Positions 1 through 10,023 of a DNA stretch of 57,967 bases are shown piece by piece. Source of the stretch: Coprinopsis marcescibilis (taxonomy: Eukaryota; Basidiomycota; Agaricomycetes; Agaricales; Psathyrellaceae); the NCBI GenBank assembly GCA_004369085.1, contig ML210272.1:9867-67833 (forward strand), written 5' to 3'. The number at the start of each line of letters is the position of its first letter. Positions within the stretch are counted from its first letter, which is position 1. Made by a program: the position numbers and the translations under genes. The notes beneath the pieces were generated by a model. That model saw only the letters and a list, made by a program, of their open reading frames with translations. It ran no database searches and was not told the DNA's origin.

Positions 1-268
1 TATATATATATACTTACCGAAATAGGTAGTTGTACTTTAGTTTCGATCTCGTTTCTTACTTGTCACTCGATAGTTAGCGAATAAGACTTTTGTTAATCTT
101 CTCGTCAACGGATCGTCTCACTCAAATCTCTCAAAAACTCAATCGTCTTGATGTTAGCTCGTCTCGATTCTCTCGACATACACGTTCATCTCGACGACCT
201 ATCATCTTGACTTTATCGACAACTATCATTCGGCGACTAAGGCATACTATTTGCCTTGCATCATAACA
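1..268 (+). repeat. LTR fragment (3' part) of a Gypsy element related to the one at 22,970-30,413
   Basis: These bases align along their whole length with the reverse complement of 22,970-23,235, the U5-side half of the LTR of the complete Gypsy element. Shared landmarks are GTAGTTGTACTTTAG near 28-40, AATAAGACTTTTGTTA near 80-96, and the last ~45 bases ending in TAACA at 268. The left part lies outside the window. No primer binding site like that of the complete element follows position 268, so this is either the 3' LTR of an element lying to the left or a solo LTR. The two copies differ mostly by C-to-T or G-to-A changes, several at CpG sites (for example GCGTCGTAACA versus GCATCATAACA). 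It ends about 77 bp before the transposase start codon, so it probably landed in the upstream part of the neighbouring DNA transposon. Confidence 0.85.
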
Positions 269-345
269 TTGGGTTGCTCTTTATTTTGCCACTTGCAGTC
301 TCACCACAATTCCCTGTCCCCTTCTCACCACTGTAGAGCTCACAC

Positions 346-2614
346 ATGCCTCGAAAACCAGTTTCCAAGACAAAGGCTGCTCAGATCACTAGTGAAATCA
401 AGGCTCGGCTCTATGCTCATGCTGTTGCTCGCTATCAGGAAGAGGAAAATAAGCCATCCTCTGAAAAGAAGAAAGGGCTCTGCACAATCTGCAACCTTGT
501 TGTAAAGGAATACCAGACAACAACTCGGCATCCAAATCTAGACGTCACACTCAATCACATCACACTTCTGAATCTCTATCGTGGTGGCACCAGCATTCAA
601 GATTTTAACATGTCTAAGGCTTGGCTAAGCACCAAAGAAGAAGAAGAAGTTATCAAAGCTCTTATCCAGTTTAGTAAATGGGGGTTTCCACTGTCATATT
701 CTCAACTACAGGAACAGGTCAACACCATCTGCACTGCCCATTTAGGGAAAAGATTCCCAAAGACTGGAGTTGGTAAGTGCTGGGCACAGCGCTTTGTTGA
801 ACGCCATTCTGATCAACTTCATCTGTATTGATCAAAGGCACTTGACAGCCAACGCTCCCAGGCAGTTAATGAGCACACCAATAGTGCATGGTTTGATCTT
901 GTTGAGGATGTTCAACTTTGAGACAACAATGGTAACCCTATTGCCCCCGACTGCACCTGGGCCATGGACGAAACAGGATTTCAGCCAAATGGAGATGAGG
1001 GGCTCAAGTATACTATTGGAGCAGCGGGCAAAAAAATACAGTATCAACAACAACAGGGTTCCCATGAAAATATCACTGTTCTTGTGACAATTGGTGGAAA
1101 TGGAACAGCACTCCGTCCTATGGTTCTCTATTCTGGGAAGGGCTTTCAGTCCAATTGGGTGCAGGATGACCCTGCCAAAGCATTGTGAGTGTGTTTAAGT
1201 TTATATTATACAGCATAACATTTTGAGCTTCTTTCCCAGTCTTGCTTACTCAGCAAAAGGGTGGACAGACAAAGTGCTTGGTCTTGAGTATGCCAAAAAT
1301 TTTGAGAGCCAAACTCGAGATTTAGCAAATGGCCAAACCCGAGTTCTCTACCTTGATGGGCACAACTCTCATCTGACGTTCGCTTTTTTGGACTTTTGCT
1401 GCTGCCACAACATTATCGTCCCATGCTACCCACCACATGCAACTCATGTTTACCAAGGACTTGATGTCGTTGTGTTCAGTCCAATGAAGTTGGAATATGG
1501 AAAACAGTGTGACACTCAATATCGAGATGAAGATATTCACATTTCGAAGCAAACCTTCCTTCGAGTCTACGGCCGCACACACTTGAACATATTGAAGCCA
1601 GATCTAATCAAGACAGCCTTTCGCAAGACAGGTATTATACCAGTGGACCGAACTGTGGTTACAGCTGACATGCTTGCTCCCAGTAAACAGACCTCCCACA
1701 AAGTTTTCACCCCTTTTGAACCTCCATCACCTGTGAAGATAGTAACAGATCTCTTGATGGATGAACTGGAACGAAAGAAACTTGCGTTAGCAACAACATC
1801 GGCACCAAACAAAGAGAACGCACCTTTGACATCACCCAACACATCACTGCCCATGCAAGTGGCCCTGGCGCAGCTCAAGGGCACGTCCTCCAGCTACCTG
1901 TTCTCACAGTCCCCTATCAAATCAACCCTTCCACCACCATCAATTCCAACCATTGAATTCTCCCCTATCAAACCCAGCTGATCGAAGCCAACATCAAAGC
2001 AGAGGTATACGCAAGAGGAGGTTGATGAGTTAATCACAGAGAAGGAAGCTGAAGCAAAGTTCTGGAAAGGGATGGCCATGCAGCAACAAGCAGTCCTCGT
2101 CATGCAGGGGCTCTACACGGGAAGGGTTAGAAAGCAATTACAAGCGAAGGAAAGCAAGGCCAGCAAGAAGACCAACCTAAAGTTAACTCGAGATGGATTA
2201 GGCCGTGTTTTGACCATGCCTGGGTTAATGGAGGAGATGGCTGCTGTCAAGGAGGCACAGGAGCAGGCGGCGTGAGAAAAGGATGAGAGAAGGCAGGCCC
2301 GAGCAGATCGTGCCATTCTGTTGGAGGGGTGGAAAGCGAAATCGGATGAGAGGGATGCAGAGAATGAGAAGTGAAGGCTGAGCTGGGGAGTTGCAGTTGC
2401 CAAGTGGACAGAGGCCAGAGCTGTTGCAAAGGCGGCTGGCCACAAGTTGAAAGACTGGGATGCCGAAAACCCCAAGCCCAAGTGAAAATCACCTGAGTTT
2501 TGTGACATCCCAAAGATCCCAAAGCCAAAGGTGGCTTCGACACAGGTGGAGGATGACAAAGGTGAGCATATTGACGTTGGAGATGTTGTCGACAGTGAGA
2601 GTGATGAAGATTGA
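346..2614 (+). pseudogene. Decayed pogo-like (Tc1/mariner superfamily, DDE_1) transposase
   Basis: One continuous reading frame encodes a transposase of the fungal pogo-like group: N-terminal DNA-binding region (KTGVGKCWAQRFVERHSD near the end of the first open block), then the DDE core. The three catalytic Asp are visible in MDETGFQ (964 onwards), YLDGHNSH (about 1351) and the HVYQGLDVVVF segment (about 1447). A 55-bp intron at 1185-1239 (GTGAGT...CCCAG) joins the halves in frame. The C-terminal half is charged and coiled-coil-like and ends in acidic DSESDED before TGA 2612. The frame is broken by TGA at 829, 919, 1979, 2273, 2372 and 2483; family similarity resumes after each, so the copy is dead. 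Terminal inverted repeats were not found; the 5' end is probably disturbed by the LTR at 1-268. Confidence 0.85.
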
Positions 2615-3792
2615 TCTATTGATAACGATTTGGTGTTGCGTGACACAAGGGGTGACAGTGATGTCATGGGACTGTAACACTGGTGTCACACTGTGTCACA
2701 CTGTTCAAAGGACATGTTTTTAGCATTTTTTGTACTCGTTGCCGAATTCCCCACCTTGTACATACAGTATTTAGAATCCCTGGTCAATTTTAGGAATATT
2801 CAACAGCTGTAGCGCGTATCTACACAACGCTACAATTTTTAATAGAATAGACCCGAAACTGAATTCGGCAGGACACGAAACGTGGTCTGGTGTTTAAAGG
2901 ACCCCTGTACTGTGCGCCATCATGAGTAAGCCACCACATAAGGAAGCCTTTGCTCCACAAGTGGGGCGGTAGAATTTAGGCCACTAGCTAGTCGAGCTGC
3001 GGTCCACCCCCTAGCAAATAGTCCCTGTCCTTTCCAACCATGCCTAATACATTGTTCTGAAGAGTGTACGGTGTCGACGCTGTGCGTACCATGATTTTTA
3101 TACCGTTCCTTGACAGGTGCACCATCGTCAACAATGAGGAGGTGGGCACGCTCCCGCACTAGCGGTGGGGTTGGGTGGGGCACACAGGGCGGCGTTGCGT
3201 CATGACTACCATGTTTGTATTGGAAATAAACACGGCCTTACAATGGCGCACAGTAGTTGCTGGCGAGACGCGGCCTCGCGTTTTGCAATCAGCTGGAAGT
3301 CTTCAATCAAACATGTCTGTCCCCGTATTGTTGGCGATCGAAATCGCGCCACCGCGCGGTGTTATCAATTCCACATTGTTAAGAGGTTAAATTCTCTGAT
3401 TCCAGACACTAGACGAGGTTCCTTCGATTTATTGTAGTTGATAAAGTGTGGTCCCAAAGCTCTACCTATATGGTAGACACGATCATCATTTGTCTCTGAC
3501 ATTGCTACGCTATTCTCCTGGGGAGGTGGACCTGTGTTGTTCCGTTTGTCGAGTAGCATCGAAATTCGACTTTTCTCAGTGTTACCTGGGAGACCATTGA
3601 AGTACCATGACTCATACAAAGCATATACGCAATGGAGTGTGGTGTTAATGGTACATAGAAGTGGATAATGATATGGTAAACACCTTGACAAGTATCTAAA
3701 CTAAGGAATGTGATGGAGTACAACAGGGTATCCCAAAATGAGCGGGCATGGTAACTTTTGAAGGAAGGAATGAGGGGACTACTCAAGGAGTC
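2615..3792. other. Intergenic, no supported gene
   Basis: Probably holds the 3' end of the DNA transposon (2,615 to about 2,850) followed by non-coding sequence and the 3' flank of the minus-strand gene ending at 3793. Open frames here are short, overlap on both strands and match nothing I recognise. Confidence 0.5.
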
Positions 3793-4860
3793 CTACGTCC
3801 GTGTAGATAATCTATCAGCCGTTAAGCTACTGTAAAGGGGTGGAGGCTCATCACCCGCTATCGAAGGTGCCCTCTGGTTCTGGCTTAGAATGGTGACTTG
3901 GCGTTGCAATAGGCGTATCCTCTCCTTCATCTCTGCCACCGATAATGCTTCGTCTACTCCTCCATCGTCGCTATCCAAAAGACCCCCCTGCTCGCTGCCA
4001 TTTTCCCTACTTGAAGCATACCCATCGGATGCAGTACCTGCTTCCCATCCTGCCCCAGCCTGTTGCAATTGCTCTAGCTGGGTCTTCGACTTGAAAGGCA
4101 ATGAGCTCCGCCATGTTGTTGGTAATGACGACCCCGATTCAAGTCCTGTCTCTTGATCTCCAATGCGAACCTTGCGTATGGGAAGCGTCGGTCGACTGGA
4201 CGTGCTACCTCCCGACAAAGCACCAGAGCTCTCGTTCCTCTTCTCCCCTTTCTCGTACGTCCTGAAATCGAACTCGAACCATCTTCGAGGCTCCACCTCG
4301 TATCCCCTCGCCTCGAGATTTTGCGTCCAGGTGTGAGCACTCCGGCGTCGTCTTGCGAAACAAAAGAGGAGGAAAGCTATGATGACTAGTGCGAGGACCC
4401 CACCAATTACGCCTCCAATGAGGCCATTTGCATTAAGACGTGAGGATTCTTCCCCCACCCCTGTTGGTGATTGATTATCTCCCTGTGGGCGAGTGGAATA
4501 TGAAGTGGATAAGGTGATAAACTGGGCGGAGCTGGCAGTTGGACTTCTCGAGCTACCAGACGAGAATAATTCGAAGGATGACGAGGGAGTGGGCGTAGAA
4601 AAGGAAGGTGATTCTGTATTCACACCAGAGAAAGAGCGAAAAGTCGTCTCGGAATCCTGCGGCAGGGAAGAGAAATCTGGGAACTGCTCATCTCCTGAGC
4701 CTGAGCTTTGGTTTGGTGTCTGCGGCGGTGTCTGCGGCGGTGTCGGTAGGGGAACGTCCACTGAGACCGAGTCTGAGCCGCTTTGTGCAGTAGTGAGTGC
4801 TGGCCATAGAAAAAGTTGAAGGATGAGGAACACAAGGACATCGGCCAGCCTCTGCACCAT
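3793..4860 (-). CDS. Gene A: Ser/Thr-rich single-pass membrane protein with coil-PPxY cytosolic tail
   Basis: Predicted type I plasma-membrane protein of 355 aa, single exon. An N-terminal signal peptide (LVFLILQLFLWPALTTAQ) leads to a mucin-like Ser/Thr/Pro-rich ectodomain (about 27-146), likely heavily O-glycosylated. One membrane span follows at about 147-168 (GLIGGVIGGVLALVIIAFLL), then a basic stop-transfer RRRR and a ~185-aa cytosolic tail. The tail ends with a short amphipathic helix (MKERIRLLQRQVTILSQNQ) and DEPPPLYSS, a PPxY WW-domain ligand. The same helix-PPxY ending occurs in genes B, D, J, L, N and O, whose ectodomains differ. The architecture resembles cell-wall stress sensors in outline, but no WSC domain or other known ectodomain is visible. 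Function not known. The start is the first Met and directly precedes the signal peptide. Confidence 0.8.
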   Translation of the reverse strand: MVQRLADVLVFLILQLFLWPALTTAQSGSDSVSVDVPLPTPPQTPPQTPNQSSGSGDEQFPDFSSLPQDSETTFRSFSGVNTESPSFSTPTPSSSFELFSSGSSRSPTASSAQFITLSTSYSTRPQGDNQSPTGVGEESSRLNANGLIGGVIGGVLALVIIAFLLFCFARRRRSAHTWTQNLEARGYEVEPRRWFEFDFRTYEKGEKRNESSGALSGGSTSSRPTLPIRKVRIGDQETGLESGSSLPTTWRSSLPFKSKTQLEQLQQAGAGWEAGTASDGYASSRENGSEQGGLLDSDDGGVDEALSVAEMKERIRLLQRQVTILSQNQRAPSIAGDEPPPLYSSLTADRLSTRT

Positions 4861-5894
4861 TGCGCATCGATGATGATTCTGCCTGCGTCGTGGTAGAAGG
4901 GAAAGTTGACGACAAGATATCCCTGCTCAGCTTCCAAGATTCTACAATACCCCCGGTCCCACAGGTCCCACCGCGCAGTCGTGCTTCTGTCACGGCTTGT
5001 TCTGAGACCGTGGTCTCTAGCAACGGCGAGCTTGGCTGGGGCCAACGTTACGATGAGACTCTGTACCGTAAATATTGCGGCTTATCTATCCTTTTGGGTC
5101 AGGAGTTTGAGATGAAACCGCTGATGCTCGCGGTATGTCTCCGACGACCGCGCTCTAATAGCCTCTAGTCTCGATGGCCATCACTCATCATGCGAGCTCA
5201 GATTGGCACTCGCAAAGGTTGAAAGCAGATCATACTTAATTTGATTTCTACACACTAGAACACAGCACTATGTAGGGGGCCGGTATGAAATGCTTGTTGG
5301 GCTGAAATCTGATTATCTGTGATATCAGACCAATGTATGTCTGGCCTCATGATCTCAAGGCTGAGACATCGACAAACATTTGTACAATATTAATGTGATT
5401 ATGGGGAACCGATCGTCAGGGCCTCCCAGTGCTCGTAAACTGTGATTCCATTAGTCGTCCAGGGATACACAATCAGGCGAATCATTGCTGTGCGACGCGA
5501 TTATTTGTAGTTTTATGCCTGTGTATCATATCAGCAGGACCCCAGCTGTATGATTAGGCTTTGAAGTTTGAACCCGGCCGCACACTATAGCGTCTCAATC
5601 TTAACTATATTGCCAGGTTCTGCCCATGCAGTCTCATACGTCATAACCTATACTGCGATGTAGGCTTGTACTTTGAGCAATAGTAAGTCTCTCGTATCCA
5701 CATCCAACCAAATGCTACCCCTATGGCTCCAGAATATACCACCATTCGAAACTATTGTCAAACAAACGCAAAGCCCATAGGTCAATGAGACATTATATTG
5801 TTCCCCACGTTTTACACAATGACTGCAACCTAGATATGCTTGCCTATACATTGAATCTGAATCATAAATTGGCGACCTAATGAACAAGGCTTTC
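4861..5894. other. Intergenic, no supported gene
   Basis: About 1 kb between the 5' end of gene A and the 3' end of gene B, both minus strand. It should contain gene A's promoter. Open frames are short and show no signal peptide or recognisable domain. Confidence 0.5.
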
Positions 5895-7244
5895 TCATGT
5901 CTGCCCATAGCTCGGCGGAGGCTCGTCCCTTTGAGTCGGATTGCTCACGGGAAGTGCACTTGACACAAGCGCCTGATTATGACTCAGAGTAACAACCTGA
6001 GTCTGCAAAGCGCGTATTTGCTCTTGTAGCTGCGTCAGTGAAACCTTCTCCCCATCCCCTTCTACAAGAAGCGCATCCTGCCGTGCATCCTTTTCCTCGC
6101 TTGTAACACCCATATCATCTGCTTCAGGCTGGTGAGCCACCCCATACTCTGGACTTGGCCGAGCTGCAGACTCCGTTGCTCCAACTTCTCCGCTCTCCAG
6201 GTCCGCCTGGGCGTATCGAGGATTTACAAACGCGGATGTACCCAATGCAAGCTCAGGAGGTCTCTTCTCCTTCGCTCCGGTCGAAATAGGCGCCAGGGCA
6301 GATGGGTATACGCTCAGGCTGCCATTGTTGGCAATGTGCGCTGAAGTTGTCCCTAGCGGGGCTTGCTGACCCTGCGGCTGCTCCTGCGACAGTTCAAGCA
6401 CAGGCGAAGCACCGTAGTTCCCTCGCACCGGATACACCGACATAATCGCCCTCTGTGGATCCCCAACGTATCCAGCAGCCGCGTTCACTTGGTAGCCCCT
6501 CGCCTGCAGCTGCGCTATCAGCTCCCCATCCTGTACCTGCATCAACTCCCTCCCAAGCCCAACTGGCAACAAACTCGAGTGCATCACAGCGGCTGTCGGC
6601 ATCTGGTACATTTCCTGCTCAGGATCACGAGCAGGGCCGTAGTATCCGCCTACAGCCCCAGCGTGAGGCTTAACGGGGTCTTTCTCTCCTTCTTTCTTCC
6701 CTCGCCTCCATGTCCATATGCAGATTACGGCTGCGACTACCACAGTCAGCGCCCCCAAACCACCCAGAACACCTCCCACTACTGGCCATACCCCCGCACT
6801 CTTCTCGATCTCCGCAAGATCACCGATCCCATATCCACCGCCTGGACCACTTCCAGGCTCGCCCGACTCCCCCGTCCCAAAGGACCCGGATGGCGAACTT
6901 GAAGGCAGAGGCGGAGGTCGAGGTATAGGTGTACGCGAAGGTCGAGGTATAGGTGTACGCGTAGGTCGAGGTATAGGTGTACGTGTAGGTCGAGGTATAG
7001 GTGTACGCGTAGGTCGAGGTATAGGTGTACGCGTAGGTCGGGGTATACGTGTAAGCGTAGGTAGAGGTGGAGGATTTGGAAGCCCAGTGGTGTCTTGTCC
7101 GTATGCATTGGGAACCCCGACGAGGATGAACAGCTGGAGGAGAAGTCCAGGTGCAGTGGGGAGCAAGGCTCGCATTCTTGTGACCTGCATCCCCAGGGGT
7201 GCTTTTGCCTGCTGAAGGAGTACGGCAGAGGGTAGTATCCTCAT
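5895..7244 (-). CDS. Gene B: Pro/Thr-repeat single-pass membrane protein with coil-PPxY tail
   Basis: Single-exon type I membrane protein of 449 aa if translation starts at ATG 7244; that Met (MRILPSAV) is conserved in gene C (MILPSAV), so I prefer it to upstream codons. The signal peptide (hydrophobic LLLQLFILVGVP) ends around AYGQ at residue 50. A stalk of six near-perfect TRTPIPRP octapeptides (about 65-110) follows, encoded by a 24-bp minisatellite. A Gly/Ser linker then leads to one membrane span at about 151-178. The ~270-aa cytosolic tail contains a 'Q-L-Q-A-R-G-Y-Q-V' element shared with C and D. It ends in a helix (EQIRALQTQVVTLSHNQ) and DEPPPSYGQT (PPxY). Closest relatives in the window are C and the broken gene D. 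The Pro-rich rod suggests a surface stalk or wall-spanning sensor; the ligand is unknown. Confidence 0.8.
   Translation of the reverse strand: MRILPSAVLLQQAKAPLGMQVTRMRALLPTAPGLLLQLFILVGVPNAYGQDTTGLPNPPPLPTLTRIPRPTRTPIPRPTRTPIPRPTRTPIPRPTRTPIPRPSRTPIPRPPPLPSSSPSGSFGTGESGEPGSGPGGGYGIGDLAEIEKSAGVWPVVGGVLGGLGALTVVVAAVICIWTWRRGKKEGEKDPVKPHAGAVGGYYGPARDPEQEMYQMPTAAVMHSSLLPVGLGRELMQVQDGELIAQLQARGYQVNAAAGYVGDPQRAIMSVYPVRGNYGASPVLELSQEQPQGQQAPLGTTSAHIANNGSLSVYPSALAPISTGAKEKRPPELALGTSAFVNPRYAQADLESGEVGATESAARPSPEYGVAHQPEADDMGVTSEEKDARQDALLVEGDGEKVSLTQLQEQIRALQTQVVTLSHNQALVSSALPVSNPTQRDEPPPSYGQT
6916..7059 (+). repeat. 24-bp minisatellite inside gene B (about 6 units)
   Basis: Six tandem units at 6916, 6940, 6964, 6988, 7012 and 7036 on the plus strand, beginning ggtcgaggtataggtgtacg; the last unit is diverged. 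The unit is a multiple of three, so copy-number change alters only the length of the TRTPIPRP stalk of gene B and keeps the frame open. This also explains long open frames on the opposite strand here. Confidence 0.95.
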
Positions 7245-7576
7245 TGCCAAGTATCGAGTTGATGAGCTGTGGATGAAACCCGCTTGAGGCAGAAACTTGA
7301 AAGCGGAGTAGAGAGGAGATGTGTGTCCTTGGTCGTCATTTAATTTAATGAAGGGCACACCGTGCTGGAGGGGCAACTGGCAGCAGCCGCAGATAGTTAA
7401 AACGAGGCACTGCCTGATTACACGCCTTATCAATAATGGGAGACAACGGTCAAACTAGTTTGATCCCTCTCAGGCTTCAGCTCCAACTGAATGCCAGCTT
7501 CCATCTCGGGAATAATTGCAAGTTAATTTAAGCCAGGCACTGTGAAGTTGCTGCGGCCGGAGTCTTTCTTGGTCTT
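7245..7576. other. Intergenic, gene B upstream region
   Basis: Short region upstream of gene B and downstream of the displaced tail of gene C; no gene seen. An open frame continues upstream of the chosen gene B start, but gene C conservation argues against using it. Confidence 0.5.
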
Positions 7577-7762
7577 TCATAGATTGAGGCTACGGCTACC
7601 TCTTACAGCCTTTTCAACTCCGCCATTAACATCATTTCCATCCCCTCCAGAGAGACCCGCATCCTTGTCATCTTCTCCAGGTTGATGTACCGCCTTAGTA
7701 TCCTGTGGACGTGGTTGATCTTCCACAGACTCATCTGATCCAGTTCCTCTTTTATCCGAGCT
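7577..7762 (-). pseudogene. Displaced C-terminal tail segment of gene C
   Basis: The minus strand here encodes a stretch (TSSDKRGTGSDESVE, then AVHQPGEDD) that aligns with the tail of gene B after RYA (NPRYAQADLESGEVG, then GVAHQPEADD). It picks up exactly where gene C stops, and is separated from it by the insertion at 7763-8049. The frame ends at 7577 without the helix-PPxY module, so the 3' end of this paralog is also missing. Whether it is still translated is unknown. Confidence 0.6.
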
Positions 7763-8049
7763 GGTCGAGGCATATCGAAGATACACAGATGCAACTTGCC
7801 ATTAGCTCGAGATAAGATAGGGACTCGGAGCGACTCGGTACCTGGTAGAAAGGAAACAGTAGCTCTTATTTTACCTAGCGATAAGATAGGGCTAGGCGAG
7901 TACATTGAAGAATAAACAATACGAGCTAAAGAAACAGCATCGGAGGTGACTATCTGAAGCGAGACGAGATATCTCGTGAGAAAGCAAGTACGAAGAGACC
8001 TAAGTATGCACGGACTATGAAAGGAGATACATAGTACATACTAGGTCGA
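7763..8049. mobile_element. Putative small insertion (~280 bp) splitting the tail of gene C
   Basis: The sequence lies between two copies of GGTCGA (7763-7768 and 8044-8049). On the minus strand both copies sit inside an Arg-(Ile/Tyr)-Ala-Ser-Thr coding context, as expected for a target duplication. Removing one copy plus the interior joins gene C to the tail segment at 7577-7762 in frame. The interior is A/T-richer than the genes, has no ORF of note, and supplies gene C's present TAG stop (8041-8043). It could be a small solo LTR or a MITE; clear terminal repeats were not seen, so class is undetermined. Confidence 0.45.
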
Positions 8050-8958
8050 CGCAATCCGAACGGAACTTTGCTCTCCCGGCACTACAGTCGACATAGGCGC
8101 CGGAGCCGATGGCGCTACACCGCCATCATTACCTGATATTGGCGGTGGCGGGCCTTGTTGGCTCTGAGGCTGCTCTTGGGACAGTCCGTCAAGCACAGAC
8201 GCAGGACCGTAATTCGATTCTCGCACCGGAGTCACCGACGTAATCGGGTGCACTGGATGTCCAACGGCAGGAAGATCCATGCTGACTTGATAGCCGCTCG
8301 CCTCCAGCTGGGTTATCATCCCCCGATCCTGTACCTGCGTCACCTCTTCCCCAAGAGCGGCTGGGTCTGGGGAAGGCTGCTGCGCGGGGACCACAGCACC
8401 TGCTGCTATCTCAGGCTCAGGCATCAGGTTGACGCCCCCTTCAGGATCATGGCCCGACGGAGACAGCCCTCCACGCCCTCCTCCCCTTCCACTCTTTCTC
8501 TGCGGTTGCTCTGTCCGTCCCTGCCTGTTCATGTGTAACCCAACTCCGATTAACCCCCCCAGGAAGCTCAAGGCACCCAGAACACTACCCGCGATCTGCA
8601 ACAACCTCTGCGATTCGTCTTCATCCCTCGTATTCCCCCCTGTCCCCGCGAAATGCACGGTCACAGTGGGCCTGGACGCCGGCGATCTGGTTCTTGCCCC
8701 CGTCGGTGTCGACGATGGTGTTGGGAAGAAAGCACGCGGAGAGCTTGGAATGGGGGTGGGGGGCGGTGTCAGTGTTGGCGCTGCTCCCGGAGTGAATGAG
8801 CCCCCACTGGCATCTTGTCCAGAGGCGCTGGGAATCTTGGTGAGGATGAATAGCTGTAGTAGAAGTGCAGTGGATATCAGGGCTCGGAGTCGCAGCCGCG
8901 AGACCTGCGCCTCCCAGACTGCCTTTTGCTGAAGCGATACGGCAGAGGGTAGTATCAT
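8041..8958 (-). CDS. Gene C: paralog of gene B, truncated tail
   Basis: Single-pass membrane protein of 305 aa starting at ATG 8958 (MILPSAVSLQQKA), matching gene B (MRILPSAVLLQQAKA). Signal peptide with LLLQLFILTKIPSASGQ; Thr/Pro-rich ectodomain without the octapeptide repeats; membrane span around LLQIAGSVLGALSFLGGLIG; cytosolic part with the B-like QLEASGYQVSMDLP segment. The reading frame stops at TAG 8041-8043 right inside the putative insertion, so the protein lacks the coil-PPxY ending found in A and B. It may be a functional short form or a pseudogene in the making. The downstream continuation is recognisable at 7577-7762. Confidence 0.7.
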   Translation of the reverse strand: MILPSAVSLQQKAVWEAQVSRLRLRALISTALLLQLFILTKIPSASGQDASGGSFTPGAAPTLTPPPTPIPSSPRAFFPTPSSTPTGARTRSPASRPTVTVHFAGTGGNTRDEDESQRLLQIAGSVLGALSFLGGLIGVGLHMNRQGRTEQPQRKSGRGGGRGGLSPSGHDPEGGVNLMPEPEIAAGAVVPAQQPSPDPAALGEEVTQVQDRGMITQLEASGYQVSMDLPAVGHPVHPITSVTPVRESNYGPASVLDGLSQEQPQSQQGPPPPISGNDGGVAPSAPAPMSTVVPGEQSSVRIAST

Positions 8959-10023
8959 CGTTACCCTGAGTCGGTGAGCGAGCTGGCAATATCGACACAG
9001 CGATCGAGGCGCAACGGGAATAACTTGAAATGCGGGCCGTGGATTTTGGGGTTGACCTTTAGCGAGGGGGTGCACCGTGCTGCTGGAACGGCAGACAGCC
9101 GCAGAAAGCCAGAACGAGGCCAGGGGTGGTGGGGTTTCCTGAATACTTCAGTACTTATAAACCTGTGCATGTCCACCGTCAATGCAAGCTGCCATCCAAG
9201 AGAGTACTTACTACCTACAAGCCAGGCACTCTGGAGCATGGCTAAATGCAAACTGAACATGTGAGCCCTCTTTTCTGCCTATACTGAAGTGGCGCTGTGG
9301 TATAGGGTTACACGTCGACTGCGCGTCCGTGGACGGATGTCAGGCTGTAGGGCAAGGCGGTTAGACTGGACTTGGCGAAAGCGAAAGCGAAATGGGTCGC
9401 ACAGGACGGTTGGGGCCTTGAGCTCTGGAGACAGTATTACTGATACACTACTCCGAATCTTGGCTCTTTTTGTCCGGGTAGCTCCCGTGTTCACATTGGT
9501 TACTTAGACAGTCCTGGACCCACGGAATATCCCAGGAACCTATCCTGGTGCTAGGCTAATTACTAACGAATCACACCTTGAAGTCAGTGGCCCAACCCCA
9601 AGCCTGCCTCGGAGCTTCCTAACCCATGACCAGACTGCTCGCAACATCACAGCGAATCCGTTCCTGGCGATACATAACATCGGTCAAACCGCTCCACGGA
9701 TCCAAGCATCCAGACTAGCCTCCAGCCCGCGCTACTAGTATGTACTACTTTTAATGTGTCAACAACCGCTCAAACTAAAAACTACTAACTCAACCCGCCG
9801 ACGTCTTCAACATAAATTTCAGAATAGGCAGCGGAACACCCAGTAAACCAAAGTACAACCAAAAAGTCCATATATACATACATATATACATAACACACAC
9901 ACACAGAGACATATCACACATACACCACAGGAATACCACAAATACACCACAGGCATATCAATTACAACAAAGGGTATACTACTCTCACTCTCCCCACCCC
10001 CTTCCCCCCACCCTCTCTCGCCC
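8959..10023. other. Intergenic, no supported gene
   Basis: Contains the gene C promoter and, from about 9,860, a low-complexity run of TA/CA repeats (acatatataca, acacacacac, 'caccacaggaata' repeats) that is probably the 3' UTR/terminator side of the minus-strand gene ending at 10024. No coding sequence recognised. Confidence 0.5.

Noticed and set aside
346..2614. TGA read as a sense codon or selenocysteine in the transposase
   Set aside because: All other genes in the window use TGA as stop, and CpG or TGG decay explains the pattern simply.
6916..7059. CRISPR-like array
   Set aside because: Units are contiguous without spacers and encode a peptide repeat in frame within a eukaryotic gene.
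5895..7433. Gene B start at the first codon of the open frame (7433)
   Set aside because: The Met at 7244 directly precedes the signal peptide region and is conserved in gene C, whereas the extension is not.
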